From Amorphophallus konjac (taxonomy: Eukaryota; Streptophyta; Magnoliopsida; Alismatales; Araceae), in the NCBI GenBank assembly GCA_022559845.1, contig JAHNEJ010001066.1, forward strand, positions 24,192 to 88,191: a stretch of 64,000 bases of DNA, written 5' to 3'. Under the pieces are notes generated by a model. That model ran no database searches. It saw nothing but the letters and a program-made list of their open reading frames with translations, and was not told where the DNA came from. Within the stretch, counting starts at the first letter, position 1. Each line of letters opens with the position of its first letter. Made by a program: the position numbers and the translations under genes. This document shows, one piece after another, positions 36,108 through 47,917 of this stretch.

Positions 36108-36649
36108 GGACCTAGTTCTGAACTGTGCGACCCTTACTTTTGGCTCGCAAGGAATCAAGGTAAGAAGGTGTAATCTTTGGTAAGTTATTTAGAAGTATTT
36201 GTTTACAATACTTTAGACTAACTCCTCTCCAAATTTCACGTCTTTAGGTCAAGAGGTCGTGGAGTTAGAGCCCAAAGAAGTTGCTGAAAAATCACAGGAA
36301 GAAGGGAACTAGGGTTCGGTGTTCAGACCATAATTAGAAGTTTGAAGCCTAGACAAGAGGTAGGTTATCTCATGAACGGCAAAAACAACTTGATAGGACT
36401 ATAAGCCCTCTGGTTTGATTGAATTTCATGCATAGTAGAGCATCAATTTCATGTTTTACTAAGTTCTATACACTACATGCATCTCTTAGCCTAATTGGAA
36501 AATTAAAAAGATGTATCTTGTCTATCTCACAGGTACCCACGCATATATATAGCCTATACTTCGTTATCATGCCTAGAATAGACATGGTATTTGATTTACA
36601 GACATGATGTGAGTTGATACCTTAGGTTTTATATCGCTTTCTGTTAGCA

Positions 36650-36840
36650 CACCCTCTGACGCATCAGCGTAGGACCGACACACTCATGTAACGGTCATAC
36701 GATGGACCGTCACAGTCCCTGATTGTCTATTGATTTCTCTGTTGACTCTGACGCATCTATGCAGGGGCGTTACGTTACTGTAACGGCTGTTTGATAGACC
36801 GTCACACTACTGTGACGCACCACTTATAGACCGTCAGAAG
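36650..36840. repeat. Palindrome cluster 2 of TekE2 LTR
   Basis: Four or five TAACGG...CCGTCACA and TGACGCA...GGGGCGTTAC inverted repeats downstream of the promoter. Repeated at about 44545-44730 and 49025-49205. Confidence 0.6.
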
Positions 36841-37373
36841 CCCTGTGTTCTGTCAACCCTAGACAGAATAAGATTAGTCAATCTTACTTATTATTAAGCC
36901 TAGTTGATTAGAGTTTTCACCTGATTATGTGAATTTAAGGTTATTTTAATTATTCATAATAGGGGTTGCATGATTTCAGGAACTTAATGGTATTTTAAGT
37001 TATGTTAGTTTCATAAGCCAAAAATTCTATAGTCTTGTATTCTAAATCATGATTCTTTTAACTATTGTATTGTCGGAGTTTTCATCATGATTTTCACGTT
37101 GATACTTGTATCTCTCTATCAATAGAGTCATTTCTATAAGTACATGGCACATACTCCGGTATGTTGACCATTAGTTCACACTTTGCACTATAGGAACACA
37201 ATCTTGGACTTGAGGACCTCTCTATTGGATATTCCTTCCAATGGAATAGGAAATCTTGTTTCAAGGCCTCCGTAATTCTCCGCGAGCCTGGGATTCCCAC
37301 TAGGACGCCGAGTTGGTTGTACCATTAAAACCCATTAACTAGAATACACTATCGTTGTTTTCTGATTCTAGTA

Positions 37374-37532
37374 ATGTAACGGCCTTGTATTAGACCGTCA
37401 GGCTCATGTAACGGCCCAATATACGATCGTCACATTCATCTGAGGTTGAATTCTTGATTCTGGATTCAGACAAATGTAACGGTCCTATACTAGACCGTCA
37501 CACAATGTAATGGCCCAGTGAATGACCATCAC
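37374..37532. repeat. Palindrome cluster 3 of TekE2 LTR
   Basis: Four TGTAACGGCC...GACCGTCA units with 12-14-base loops. Repeated at about 45265-45425 and 49741-49902, with substitutions often paired across arms. Confidence 0.6.
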
Positions 37533-38688
37533 ATGACTTGAATATCTCAACCCAAGGTTTGACCAAGGGTTGACATTTCAATGTTTCTAGATAAGCCTTG
37601 ATGATCTAGAACCTATCATATTGCTTAATAGACTTAACATAATGAATGAAAGTTAAGAGAATATACTGTTATGCTACCGATTTATTTCCATAAACATAGC
37701 GTAGTCTAAGTCATTCTTGATCTCAGATATTCAAATTGAAGCGTTCATGCATTGATTTTCATTATTTGGAATTGTTATATTCTTGGCCATACTTTACTGT
37801 TACATGCGTGGAAGTAGCTTAATTTATACCTGAAGATGCGATCGAGCACTGATTGTGTTCAAGGGCTCTATGCTAGTCCCCTCGGCTGATTACCGGAAAC
37901 ATACTATTTTATAAACCATGGGGTATGATGCTACTGCGTCGCATTGCGCTGGGAGTACTATTTCTATAAATAAGTGAAGATCCACGACACGACATGACAT
38001 TCTTGCTTGATATTCCACAGAAATTCACGAAGCACTTGCTCATAAGCATAAGATGCTAAAGTGATGAATATGTGGCTTGCTAGTACATTCTCGATATATT
38101 CTTGTTCATGAAAGGCCAATATCATGTTCTTGTTCTATTCTTGCTAGTTCATTCTTGTTCTCATTCCATCTTATATGATTGTCTTGTTACTTTGATTTAA
38201 TCGCGTGATCATCGCATTGCATGATTTTACCTTATTTCTTTAGAGAAAAAATATTAATCACTTTAATAGTGCCTTCATGTTGATGCGAAGATATCTATTG
38301 GGCAAGTGTGCTCATTACCTATTTCCAATCTTTTTCAGGAAATGAAAGTGAGTCGGGTTCAGATTCGGATTATTCAAGTAGCGGATCCGAGAGTGATTAA
38401 AGATGAGCGAAGACTTAGGAAGTCTATAATGTCTAGATTGAGTCAATGTAATTTTCCTATTTCATGAGTCTAGTAGAATGAAAGATGATGGAAAGTGGTT
38501 ATATTTTGAGTATTGATCATTTATGAAATAAAGTTGGAGTTTGATTAAATTCTGTACAATTACATTTATGTGTGTGATTGTATTACGCTCTGGTCGTTCT
38601 TACTTGCAAGAGGCTTACCATGCCGGCTGTTCGCGCTCCCCGAGCGAGTCTTCCGCTGTAATAAAGGCTCGGGGCGTGACAGTTAAGT

Positions 38689-38700
38689 TGGTATCAGAGC
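38689..38700 (+). other. Primer-binding site of TekE2
   Basis: TGGTATCAGAGC, complementary to the 3' end of plant initiator-Met tRNA, 7 bases after the LTR end. The following leader to 38905 holds no gene; it ends in an acceptor-like CTCTCTCAG (38888-38889). Confidence 0.9.
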
Positions 38701-38905
38701 CTAAGTCTCAGGACTTAGGGAAAGGAATCATGTCATAGGATAAGTCCAAGGTTTAAGGACCCCTACCTATGAACTAAGGAAGAAATTCCATACCCATGTG
38801 AGGATTGGGTAGAGCCCGGGATAAGATAATTAATTAGCTTTAAGGTTGATTTTCATGAGAAATAACAAGTTGTTATTTTTCTCTCTCAGGTACCCTATTT
38901 TACAA

Positions 38906-41900
38906 ATGGCTCATCGCGTAGATTGGGACGGTATGCAACAAACAGTTGCCGGCCTCACTCAGGCATTGCAAACTATAGCACAAGGTGGTGCAGGGGCAAG
39001 GGCTGGTGACCTACATCGCAACTTCCGGAGTCTAAATCCTTCGCGATTCTATGGATCTTCAAATCCCGATGAGGCAGAAAATTGGATCGATGAGATGAAT
39101 AGGATATTTGACGTTATTCAATGCACTGATCAGGAGAAGGTGCGTCTAGCAACATTTCAACTAAATAAAGATGCCCGTACATGGTGGAAGTCGGTTCCGG
39201 CACCTCTGGCCGATGCACCTCATACATGGGACGGGTTTCTTACTTTATTCCGTACCAAGTATTTTTCCGAACATGTAAAGGAAAGGAAGGCCATGGAGTT
39301 TGCCTCCCTTCGTCAAGGGATGATGTCGGTGGCAGAATATGAGCTGCAGTTTTCAAGAGTAGCACCATATACACCACACCTTATTAGCACGGAATTATTA
39401 AAAGCAAATCGATTTATGGACGGGTTACGACCCGATTTCATTCAGCAACTTGGGACACAGAATATCCGCACTTATGCGGAGATGGTTCAGAGGGCATATC
39501 TATGCGAGAGGACCTTAGAGAAGGTCAAAAAGTTGAAAGGAAAAGGAGAAGAATCTAGCCGACGATCTGATCGGCATTATAAGAAGGAGAAGTTTAGCAT
39601 CACGGAACCATACAAAAGCCGTGACAGCAAGAAAAGATCAAGGAGCGGGAATGGTGGAAGTTCCCAGAAGAATAATAAAAAGGTTAAGGAAGAGAAGGAG
39701 CAAGTTGCCTCGGCATGCACTTTTTGCGAGAAATTCGGCCACTCGGCTGAAGAATGCTGGAAGCGTCTCGGTGCTTGTTTGCGTTGTGGAAGTAGGGAGC
39801 ATCGTGTGCCAGATTGCCCCCTTATGAAAGATCAATCAGCTAATGGAGGACGTAGGAGGCAAGCTCGCCTCAATGCCGTTCTAGACGAAGAGGAAGCGCC
39901 CAGGGATGATTGGCTTATGGAAGGTACTCTTCAGATTTGTTCTCATCCTGCATTTGTGCTATTTGATACTGGTGCCTCTCATTCTTTTATTTCCACTACC
40001 TTTGCAAAAACGTTGTCAATTGCATCAGTCCCCTTACCTTCAGATCTTGCTATTACTACACCTGTAGCATCTAGAACCAAGCTCACCGAGTATTATCCTA
40101 ATAGCAAAGTGATAGTAGAAGGTTACAATCTCCCCGCAAACCTCGTGTGCCTTGACATGAAAAGTTATGATGCCATTTTAGGGGTTGATTGGCTTGTAGA
40201 CCATGATGCTTATATCAATTGCCGAAATAGGATTATATCTTTTCGAAAGCCCGGTCTTCCAAGATTTCCTTTTCTTGGCATCAAATACAAGAAACATCCT
40301 ACCATTATATCTTCTCTTCACGCTTGCAAGCTTATCTCGCAAGGATGTGAAGCTTTTCTTGCTTCAGTCATTATCACCGAATCTAAGGAAATTATCCTAG
40401 CAAACATTCCCATTGCGAATGAGTTCCCAGACGTGTTCCCATCTGAACTACCTAGTTTACCGCCCGAGAGGGAAGTAAACTTTACCATTGAACTCATTCC
40501 AGGAGCAGCACCTGCTTCTATAGCCCCTTATCGGATGTCCCCCACAGAACTCAAGGAACTGAAAAGGCAGTTGCAGGAACTACTAGACAAGGGTTTCATC
40601 AGACCTAGCACATCCCCTTGGGGTGCGCCGATTTTATTTGTCAAGAAGAAGGATGGTTCTCTCAGGCTATGCATCGATTACCGGTGACTGAATCAGCTGA
40701 CAATTAAAAATAAGTATCCATTGCCGCGTATTGATGAGCTCTTCGATCAGCTTTCGGGAGCAGAATATTTTTCTAAGATTGACCTCAGATCAGGTTATCA
40801 TCAGCTTAGAATCAAAGAGGAAGATATTTATAAATCGGCTTTTCGAAGTCGTTATGGCCACTATGAATTCGTGGTAATGCCATTTGGGTTAACTAATGCC
40901 CCAGCAGCATTTATGCAACTTATGAACAATGTCTTCCAGCCATACCTGGATCGATTCATTGTCATCTTCATCGATGATATCCTGATATACTCCAAGACAA
41001 AAGAAGAACATGAAGAACATTTGAAAATAGCTTTGCAAACACTTAGAGAACACAAGATTTATGCCAAACTCAATAAGTGTGAATTCTGGCTCGAGGAAGT
41101 CTCATTCCTAGGCCACATTATTTGAAAAGAAGGTATTGTTGTGGATCCTTCTAAGGTAGAAGCTGTCAAGAATTGGAGTCGGCCGACGACTGTGTCTGAA
41201 GTAAGGAGCTTTCTGGGTCTAGCCTGGTTATTATAGAAGATTCATTAAGGACTTCTCAAAGATAGCAGTCCCTTTAACTAGACTCACCAGAAAAGAAAAT
41301 CATTTTGTCTGGTCAAAGGAATGTGAGAAGAATTTCCAAACTCTTAAGAATCATCTTACAACAGCCCCTGTTTTGTCACTACCAATGGAGGGTGGTGGAT
41401 TTGAGGTATATACGGATGTGTCTGGAATTGGCTTAGGATGTGTCCTTATGCAAAATGGAAAGGTGATTTGCTATTCTTCAAGACAATTGAAACGTCACGA
41501 AGAAAATTATCCTGTACATGATTTAGAATTGGCAGCGGTTATTTTCGCCTTGAAAATTTGGCGTCATTATCTTTATGGAGAAAAGTTTACGATCTACTCA
41601 GAGCACAAGAGCTTGAAATATTTATTCTCTCAAAAGGAGCTTAACATGAGGCAAAGGAGGTGGTTAGAACATCTCAAGGACTTTGATTTTACTATTCAAT
41701 ATCATCCTGGCAAGGCAAATGCTGTAGCAGATGCACTCAGCAGAAAACCAATGGGTATGTTATCAAGTCTCATGATTAGTGTAACTAACCTTATTCCTCA
41801 ATTTGCTCAGTTGAATTTAGATGTTGACATTAAGGAAGAAGATTGCTTCATAGCTAATATCCGAGCTCAACCTACATTAATAGAGGATTTGGCCAAATTA

Positions 41901-43302
41901 CAAGAGGATGATCCAGTTTTACTGGAAATTAAGGCCAATATTGAACAAAGGCCAGATTTCTCTACTTCTAATGATGGAAGATTACTATTCAAGGGCCGAA
42001 TGTGTATACCGGATCATAAGGATACAAAGAAATTGATCCTAGAAGAAGCACATAAATCAAAGTACACCATTCATCCAGGAGGTACAAAAATGTATCAGGA
42101 TCTCAAAAGAAACTTTTGGTGGCCCAATATGAAGAGGGAAATAGCTGACTTCGTGTCTCGTTGTCTAACCTGCCAACAAGTTAAAGCTGAACATTTTAGA
42201 CCCGCAGGTAAATTGCATCCCTTAAATATTCCTGAATGGAAATGGGAGAGCATAGGGATGGACTTCATTATGGGTTTACCTAAGACAAGAGGTGGACATG
42301 ATGGCATATGGGTAATCATAGATCGATTGACTAAATCTACACACTTCATACCAATAAAGAGTCGATGGTCTGTGGATATTCTAGCAGCATTGTACATAAA
42401 GGAAATTGTCAAATTACATGGTGTCCCCGTCACTATTGTATCAGATAGAGATCCTCGATTCACATCACAGTTCTGGAAAGGTCTACAACATTCAGTAGGG
42501 ACCAGATTAAATTTTAGCACAGCCTTTCATCCACAAACTGATGGTCAGACGGAAAGAACAAATCAGGTGGTAGAAGACATGCTCAGGGTTTGTGTCATTG
42601 ATTTTGGAGGAAGTTGGCATGATCACTTGCCTCTGGTGGAATTTGCATATAATAACAGCTATCAAGCAAGCATACAAATGGCACCTTTTGAAGCTCTATA
42701 TGGGAAAAGTTGTCGATCTCCAATATGTTGGAATGAAATAAGGGAAAAGTAATTTTTAGGCCCCGACCTTGTCAGGGATTCTACGGAGAAAATCAAGCTC
42801 ATTCAAGAGAGAATGAAAATGGCACAAGATAGGCAAAAGTCTTATGCCGATAATCGAAGACGTAACTTGGAGTTTCAGGTAGGAGATCATGTATATTTAA
42901 AAGTTTCTCCAGGTCGTGGTATTCGAAGATTTGGCATTAAAGGAAAGCTAACTCCAAGGTTCATTGGCCCATTTGAAATTCTTGAAAGGGTCGGTGAAGT
43001 GGCTTATAGATTGGCTTTACCTCCACAATTAGCAGGAGTTCATGACGTATTTCACGTCTCCATGCTGAAGAAAATATGTATACGATCCTGACCATATTAT
43101 CACTTATGACAATCTGGAGATTCAGAAGGATATGACATATGAGCAAACGCCAATAAAGATTCTGGATCGGGAAGTGCGTCAACTAAGAAATAAGGTTATC
43201 CCTATGGTCAAAATTAAATGGAAGAAAACATGGTCATACGAAGCAACATGGGAAACCGAAGCAGCAATGAGAAAAAGATTTCCAGAATTATTTAACTGTA
43301 AG
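38906..43302 (+). pseudogene. TekE2 gag-pol polyprotein (chromovirus)
   Basis: Start chosen at ATG 38906 (MAHRVDWDG), shared with TekE3 and just after a splice-acceptor-like site. Order: gag domain (about 39000-39540), two CCHC knuckles ([28 protein letters not shown]), protease with [10 protein letters not shown] (about 39960), RT with FIDDIL (about 40965), RNase H, integrase with HHCC zinc finger (about 42060-42180) and DDE core ([26 protein letters not shown]), then a chromodomain (about 43130-43302) that would target chromatin. Breaks: TGA 40685-40687, TGA 41123-41125, TAA 42750-42752, and single-base insertions near 41228 and 43070. The last frame runs on into the 3' LTR. The element is inactive. 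Confidence 0.92.
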
Positions 43303-43349
43303 TACACTCTCCACAATCCATGTCTTGAATTTGGGGACCAAATTCTTCT

Positions 43350-43362
43350 AAGTGGGGGAGGG
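43350..43362 (+). other. Polypurine tract of TekE2
   Basis: AAGTGGGGGAGGG immediately before the 3' LTR. Confidence 0.85.
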
Positions 43363-46300
43363 TGTAGTGCCCCAGAATTTTATATAAATAATTTTCTAGA
43401 ATTTATAAAGGCCTAAATATATTAATAAAAGAATTCTGAGACTAATAAGTCATCATAGGTCCAATTAGGTTGAATAATTAACCAAGCCTATTTACACATC
43501 ATCTAAAAGGTTTATGGCCCAAAACCATTAAGTTTGGCCCATATTCTAGAAGGTTACTTAGCTTATTTAAGCATAAAAATGAACTATATAAATAATAATA
43601 TAGGAAAATGAATAAAAGAGTTTTATTTATTTGAAACTCTATATACGTTGAATGTAACGGTCTATCGTGAGACGTCACATGCTTGTAACGCATGGGTCTA
43701 CGACCGTTACACTCTGTGAATTCCGTAAGCTGAAGAGTTTGATTCATGTTGAACTCTGGGAACAATAAATGTAATGGTCTATCGTGAGACCGTTACATGC
43801 CTCTAACGCACCTGCATTAGACCGTTACATCCTGTTAGTTCCGTGAAGGAAAGAACAAGTACAAAGATCAAAACTTTGGACTCTTATCCACCAGAGATCA
43901 ACGTAGGAAGAGTTATAACATTACTAAGGACTCTTAGAGATCAGGTTTTAGCAAATTAAGGACTCTAGAATCGATCTAATCTTCAAAACCCTATAAATAG
44001 GACCTAGTTCTGAACTGTGCGACCCTTACTTTTGGCTCGCAAGGAATCAAGGTAAGAAGGTGTAATCTTTGGTAAGTTCTTTAGAAGTATTTGTTTACAA
44101 TACTTTAGACTAACTCCTCTCCAAATTTCACGTCTTTAGGTCAAGAGGTCGTGGAGTTAGAGCCCAAAGAAGTTGCTGAAAAATCACAGGAAGAAGGGAA
44201 CTAGGGTTCGGTGTTCAGACCATAATTGGAAGTTTGAAGCCTAGACAAGAGGTAGGTTATCTCATGAACGGCAAAAACAACTTGATAGGACTATAAGCCC
44301 TCTGGTTTGATTGAATTTCATGCATAGTAGAGCATCAATTTCATGTTTTACTAAGTTCTATACATTACATGCATCTCTTAGCCTAATTGGAAAATTAAAA
44401 AGATGTATCTTGTCTATCTCACAGGTACCCACGCATATAGATAGCCTATACTTCGTTATCATGCCTAGAATAGACATGGTATTTGATTTACAGACATGAT
44501 GTGAGTTGATACCTTAGGTTTTATATCGCTTTCTGTTAGCAGACCCTCTGACGCATCAGCGTAGGACCGTCACACTCATGTAACGGCCATACGATGGACC
44601 GTCACAGTCCCTGATTGCCTATTGATTTCTCTGTTGACTCTGACGCATCTATGCAGGGGCGTTACGTTACTGTAACGGCTGTTTGATAGACCGTCACACT
44701 ACTGTGACGCACCACTTATAGACCGTCAGAAGCCCTGTGTTCTGTCAACCCTAGACAGAATAAGATTCGTCAATCTTACTTATTATTAAGCCTAGTTGAT
44801 TAGAGTTTTCACCTGATTATGTGAATTTAAGGTTATTTTAATTATTCATAATAGGGGTTGCATGATTTCAGGAACTTAATGGTATTTTAAGTTATGTTAG
44901 TTTCATAAGCCAAAAATTCTATAGTCTTGTATTCTAAATCATGATTCTTTTAACTATTGTATTGTCGAGTTTTCATCATGATTTTCACGTTGATACTTGT
45001 ATCTCTCTATCAATAGAGTCATTTCTATAAGTACATGGCACATACTCCGGTATGTTGACCATTAGTTCACACTTTGCACTATAGGAACACAATCTTGGAC
45101 TTGAGGACCTCTCTATTGGATATTCCTTCCAATGGACTAGGAAATCTTGTTTCAAGGCCTCCGTAATTCTCCGCGAGCCTGGGATTCCCACTAGGACGCC
45201 GAGTTGGTTGTACCATTAAAACCCATTAACTAGAATACACTATCGTTGTTTTCTGATTCTAGTAATGTAACGGCCTTGTATTGGACCGTCAGGCTCATGT
45301 AACGGCCCAATATACGACCGTCACATTCATCTGAGGTTGAATTCTTGATTCTGGATTCAGACAAATGTAACGGTCCTATACTAGACCGTCACACAATGTA
45401 ACGGCCCAGTGAATGACCGTCACATGACTTGAATATCTCAACCCAAGGTTTGACCAAGGGTTGACATTTCAATGTTTCTAGATAAACCTTGATGATCTAG
45501 AACCTATCATATTGCTTAATAGACTTAATATAATGAATGAAAGTTAAGAGAATATACTGTTATGCTGCCTATTTATTTCCATAAGCATAGCGTAGTCTAA
45601 GTCATTCTTGATCTCATATATTCAAATTGAAGCGTTCATTCATTGATTTTCATTATTTGGAATTGTTATATTCTTGGCCATACTTTACTGTTACATGCGT
45701 GGAAGTAGCTTAATTTATACCTGAAGATGCGATCGAGCACTGATTGTGTTCAAGGGCTCTATGCTAGTCCCCTCGGCTGATTGCCGGAAACATACTATTT
45801 TATAAACCATGGGGTATGATGCTACTGGCGTCGCATTACGCTGGGAGTACTATTTCTATAAATAAGTGAAGATCCACGACACGACATGACATTCTTGCTT
45901 GATATTCCACAGAAATTCAAGAAGCACTTGCTCATAAGCATAAGATGCTAAAGTGATGAATATGTGGCTTGCTAGTACATTCTCGATATATTCTTGTTCA
46001 TGAAAGGCCAATATCATGTTCTTGTTCTATTCTTGCTAGTTCATTCTTGTTCTCATTCCCCTTATATGATTGTCTTGTTACTTTTATTTAATCGCGTGAT
46101 TATCGCATTGCATGATTTTACCTTATTTCTTTAGACCAAAAATATTAATCACTTTAAAGTGCCTTCATATTGATGCGAAGATACCTACTGGGCAAGTGTG
46201 CTCATTACCTATTTCTAATCTTTTTCAGGAAATGAAAGTGAGTCGGGTTTAGATTCGGATTATTCAAGTAGCGGATCCGAGAGTGATTAAAGATGAGCGA

Positions 46301-46570
46301 AGACTTAGGAACTCTATAATGTTTATATTGAGTCAATGTAATTTTTCAATTTCTTGAGTCTAGTAGAATGAAAGATGATGGAAAGTGGTTGTATTTCGAG
46401 TATTGATCATTTATGAAATAAAGTTGGAGTTTGATTAAATTATGTGTAATTGCATTTATGTGTGTGATTGTATTGTCTCTGGTCGTTCTTACTTGTAAGA
46501 GGCTTACCATGCCGGCTGTTCGCGCTCCCTGAGCGAGTCTTTCGCTGTAATAAAGGCTCGGGGCGTGACA
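43363..46570 (+). repeat. TekE2 3' LTR, also the 5' LTR of TekE3
   Basis: 3208 bp, near-identical to 35469-38681. TATA box at 43992-43999 and splice-like TTTTTCAG at 46221-46228. It is followed directly by a second primer site and a different gag, so one LTR serves two internal regions. Confidence 0.92.
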
Positions 46571-46577
46571 GTTAAGT

Positions 46578-46589
46578 TGGTATCAGAGC
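46578..46589 (+). other. Primer-binding site of TekE3
   Basis: TGGTATCAGAGC at the same 7-base spacing from the LTR end as in TekE2. The leader to 46802 ends with an acceptor-like GATTCTCAG (46786-46787) before the ATG. Confidence 0.9.
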
Positions 46590-46802
46590 CTAAGTCTCAG
46601 GACTTAGGGAAAAGAATCATGTCATAGGATAAGTCCAAGGTTTAAGGACCCCTACCTATGAACTAAGGAAGAAACTTCCACACCCACGTGAGGATTGGGT
46701 AGAGCCCGGGATGAGATAGTTATATAAAAATTATCTTAGGATAAATCTTCCCGACTCTAAAATAACTAAAATATCTGTGATTCTCAGGTACCTTGATTCT
46801 CA

Positions 46803-47843
46803 ATGGCTCATCGTGTGAACTGGGACGAGATTCCGCAAACTATTGCTGGACTTACTCAAGCCCTACAAACAGTGGCCCAAGCCGGTGGAAGGGCTGGCGC
46901 GGGTAACTTGCATGGCAACTTTCGAAGTTTAAATCCCCCACGATTCTCTAGATCTTCAAACCCAGATGAAGCAGAAAATTAGATCGACGAGATGAATCGA
47001 ATATTCGATGTCATGCAATGCACCGACCAGGAGAAAGTTTGACTTGCCACGTTCCAACTCAACAAGGATGCTCATACATGGTGGAAATCCATTCCAACGC
47101 CACCTGCAGACGCACCTCATACATAGGAGGGTTTTCTTATACTTTTCCGAGCCAAATACTTCTCCGAGCATGTGAAGGAGAGGAAGGCTATGGAATTTGC
47201 CTCTTTAAAACAGGGCACGATGTCCGTGGCAGAGTACGAATTACAATTCTCTCGACTAGCACCTTATGCTCCTCATTTGGTTAGCACAGATTTATTGAAA
47301 GCCAACCGATTTATGCATGGTTTAAGACCCGGATTCATCCAACAACTTGGAACTCAGAATATCCGCACCTATACTGAGATGGTTCAAAGAGCGCATCCAT
47401 GTGAAAGAACCATGGAGAAGGTAGAGAAGCTCTGAGGAGAGAGGTCAAGCCGAAAACATGATAGGCAAGAAGAGAACGAAGTAGATGAGGACGAAAATCG
47501 TCACATTAAGAGGTTCCGTAGTGGGAATGGGAATGGAAAAAGAAATAGAAATGGAAACGGAAAGAACGAGAAAGTTAAAGAAGAAAAGGAGCAAGCCGTG
47601 GCACCTTGCTCATTTTGTGAAAAGTTTGGGCACTCGGCAGAACAATGTTGGAAGCGGCGCGGCGCTTGTCTCAAATGTGGAAGCCGGGAACATCGCCTGC
47701 CCCTATGTCCTTTCATCAACGGATAATCTTCAAGGGATAACAACAGACGCGGGAAGCAAGGTCGATTAAATGCCATTCTAGACAAGGAAGGTAAGATGAT
47801 AAAAGGTACTCTCTTAACCCAGTCGCCTAACATTAATTCTTAA
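46803..47843 (+). pseudogene. TekE3 gag (five in-frame stops, no frameshift)
   Basis: ATG 46803 (MAHRVNWDE) opens a 346-codon frame closed by TAA at 47841-47843. The gag domain matches TekE2 gag closely in protein but is clearly more diverged in DNA than the shared LTRs are. Two CCHC knuckles: [14 protein letters not shown] and CLKCGSREHRLPLC. After GTL, which aligns just before the TekE2 protease, the frame changes character and stops. Premature stops at 46980, 47040, 47124, 47433 and 47724. About 60 bp of tail follow to the polypurine tract. It would have supplied particle protein only. Confidence 0.8.
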
Positions 47844-47904
47844 TACATTAAAATTAGTACACTCTCCACAATCCAGATATTGAATTTGGGGACCAAATTC
47901 TTCT

Positions 47905-47917
47905 AAGTGGGGGAGGA
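47905..47917 (+). other. Polypurine tract of TekE3
   Basis: AAGTGGGGGAGGA just before the LTR TG, one base different from TekE2. Confidence 0.8.

Larger units (their letters stand above)
35469..38681 (+). repeat. TekE2 5' LTR
   Basis: 3213 bp, TGTAGTGCCCC...CGGGGCGTGACA. TATA box at 36100-36107. Three clusters of TAACGGTC/GACCGTCACA palindromes. Shared GGATTCCC module at 37211-37340. CCTACTG-like/TTTTTCAG module with AG at 38337-38338. Small frames in it are not genes. Confidence 0.92.
35469..46570 (+). mobile_element. TekE2: full-length Tekay-type chromovirus
   Basis: LTRs 35469-38681 and 43363-46570, initiator-Met primer site, gag-pol with chromodomain, and polypurine tract, all in canonical order. 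It is inserted in TekR. Its right LTR doubles as the left LTR of TekE3, so the right target duplication is not available. The LTRs differ at a low percentage of positions, so insertion is fairly recent relative to TatD. Confidence 0.9.

Noticed and set aside
36419..36607. 62-codon frame MNFMHSRAS... repeated at 44311 and 48787
   Set aside because: Present in each copy only because the LTRs are near-identical; no domain and no expression context beyond the LTR leader.
38341..38400. Short acidic frame in the TekE2 LTR (ESESGSDSD) as an independent gene
   Set aside because: Too short and without its own start; reported instead as part of the splice-like LTR module.
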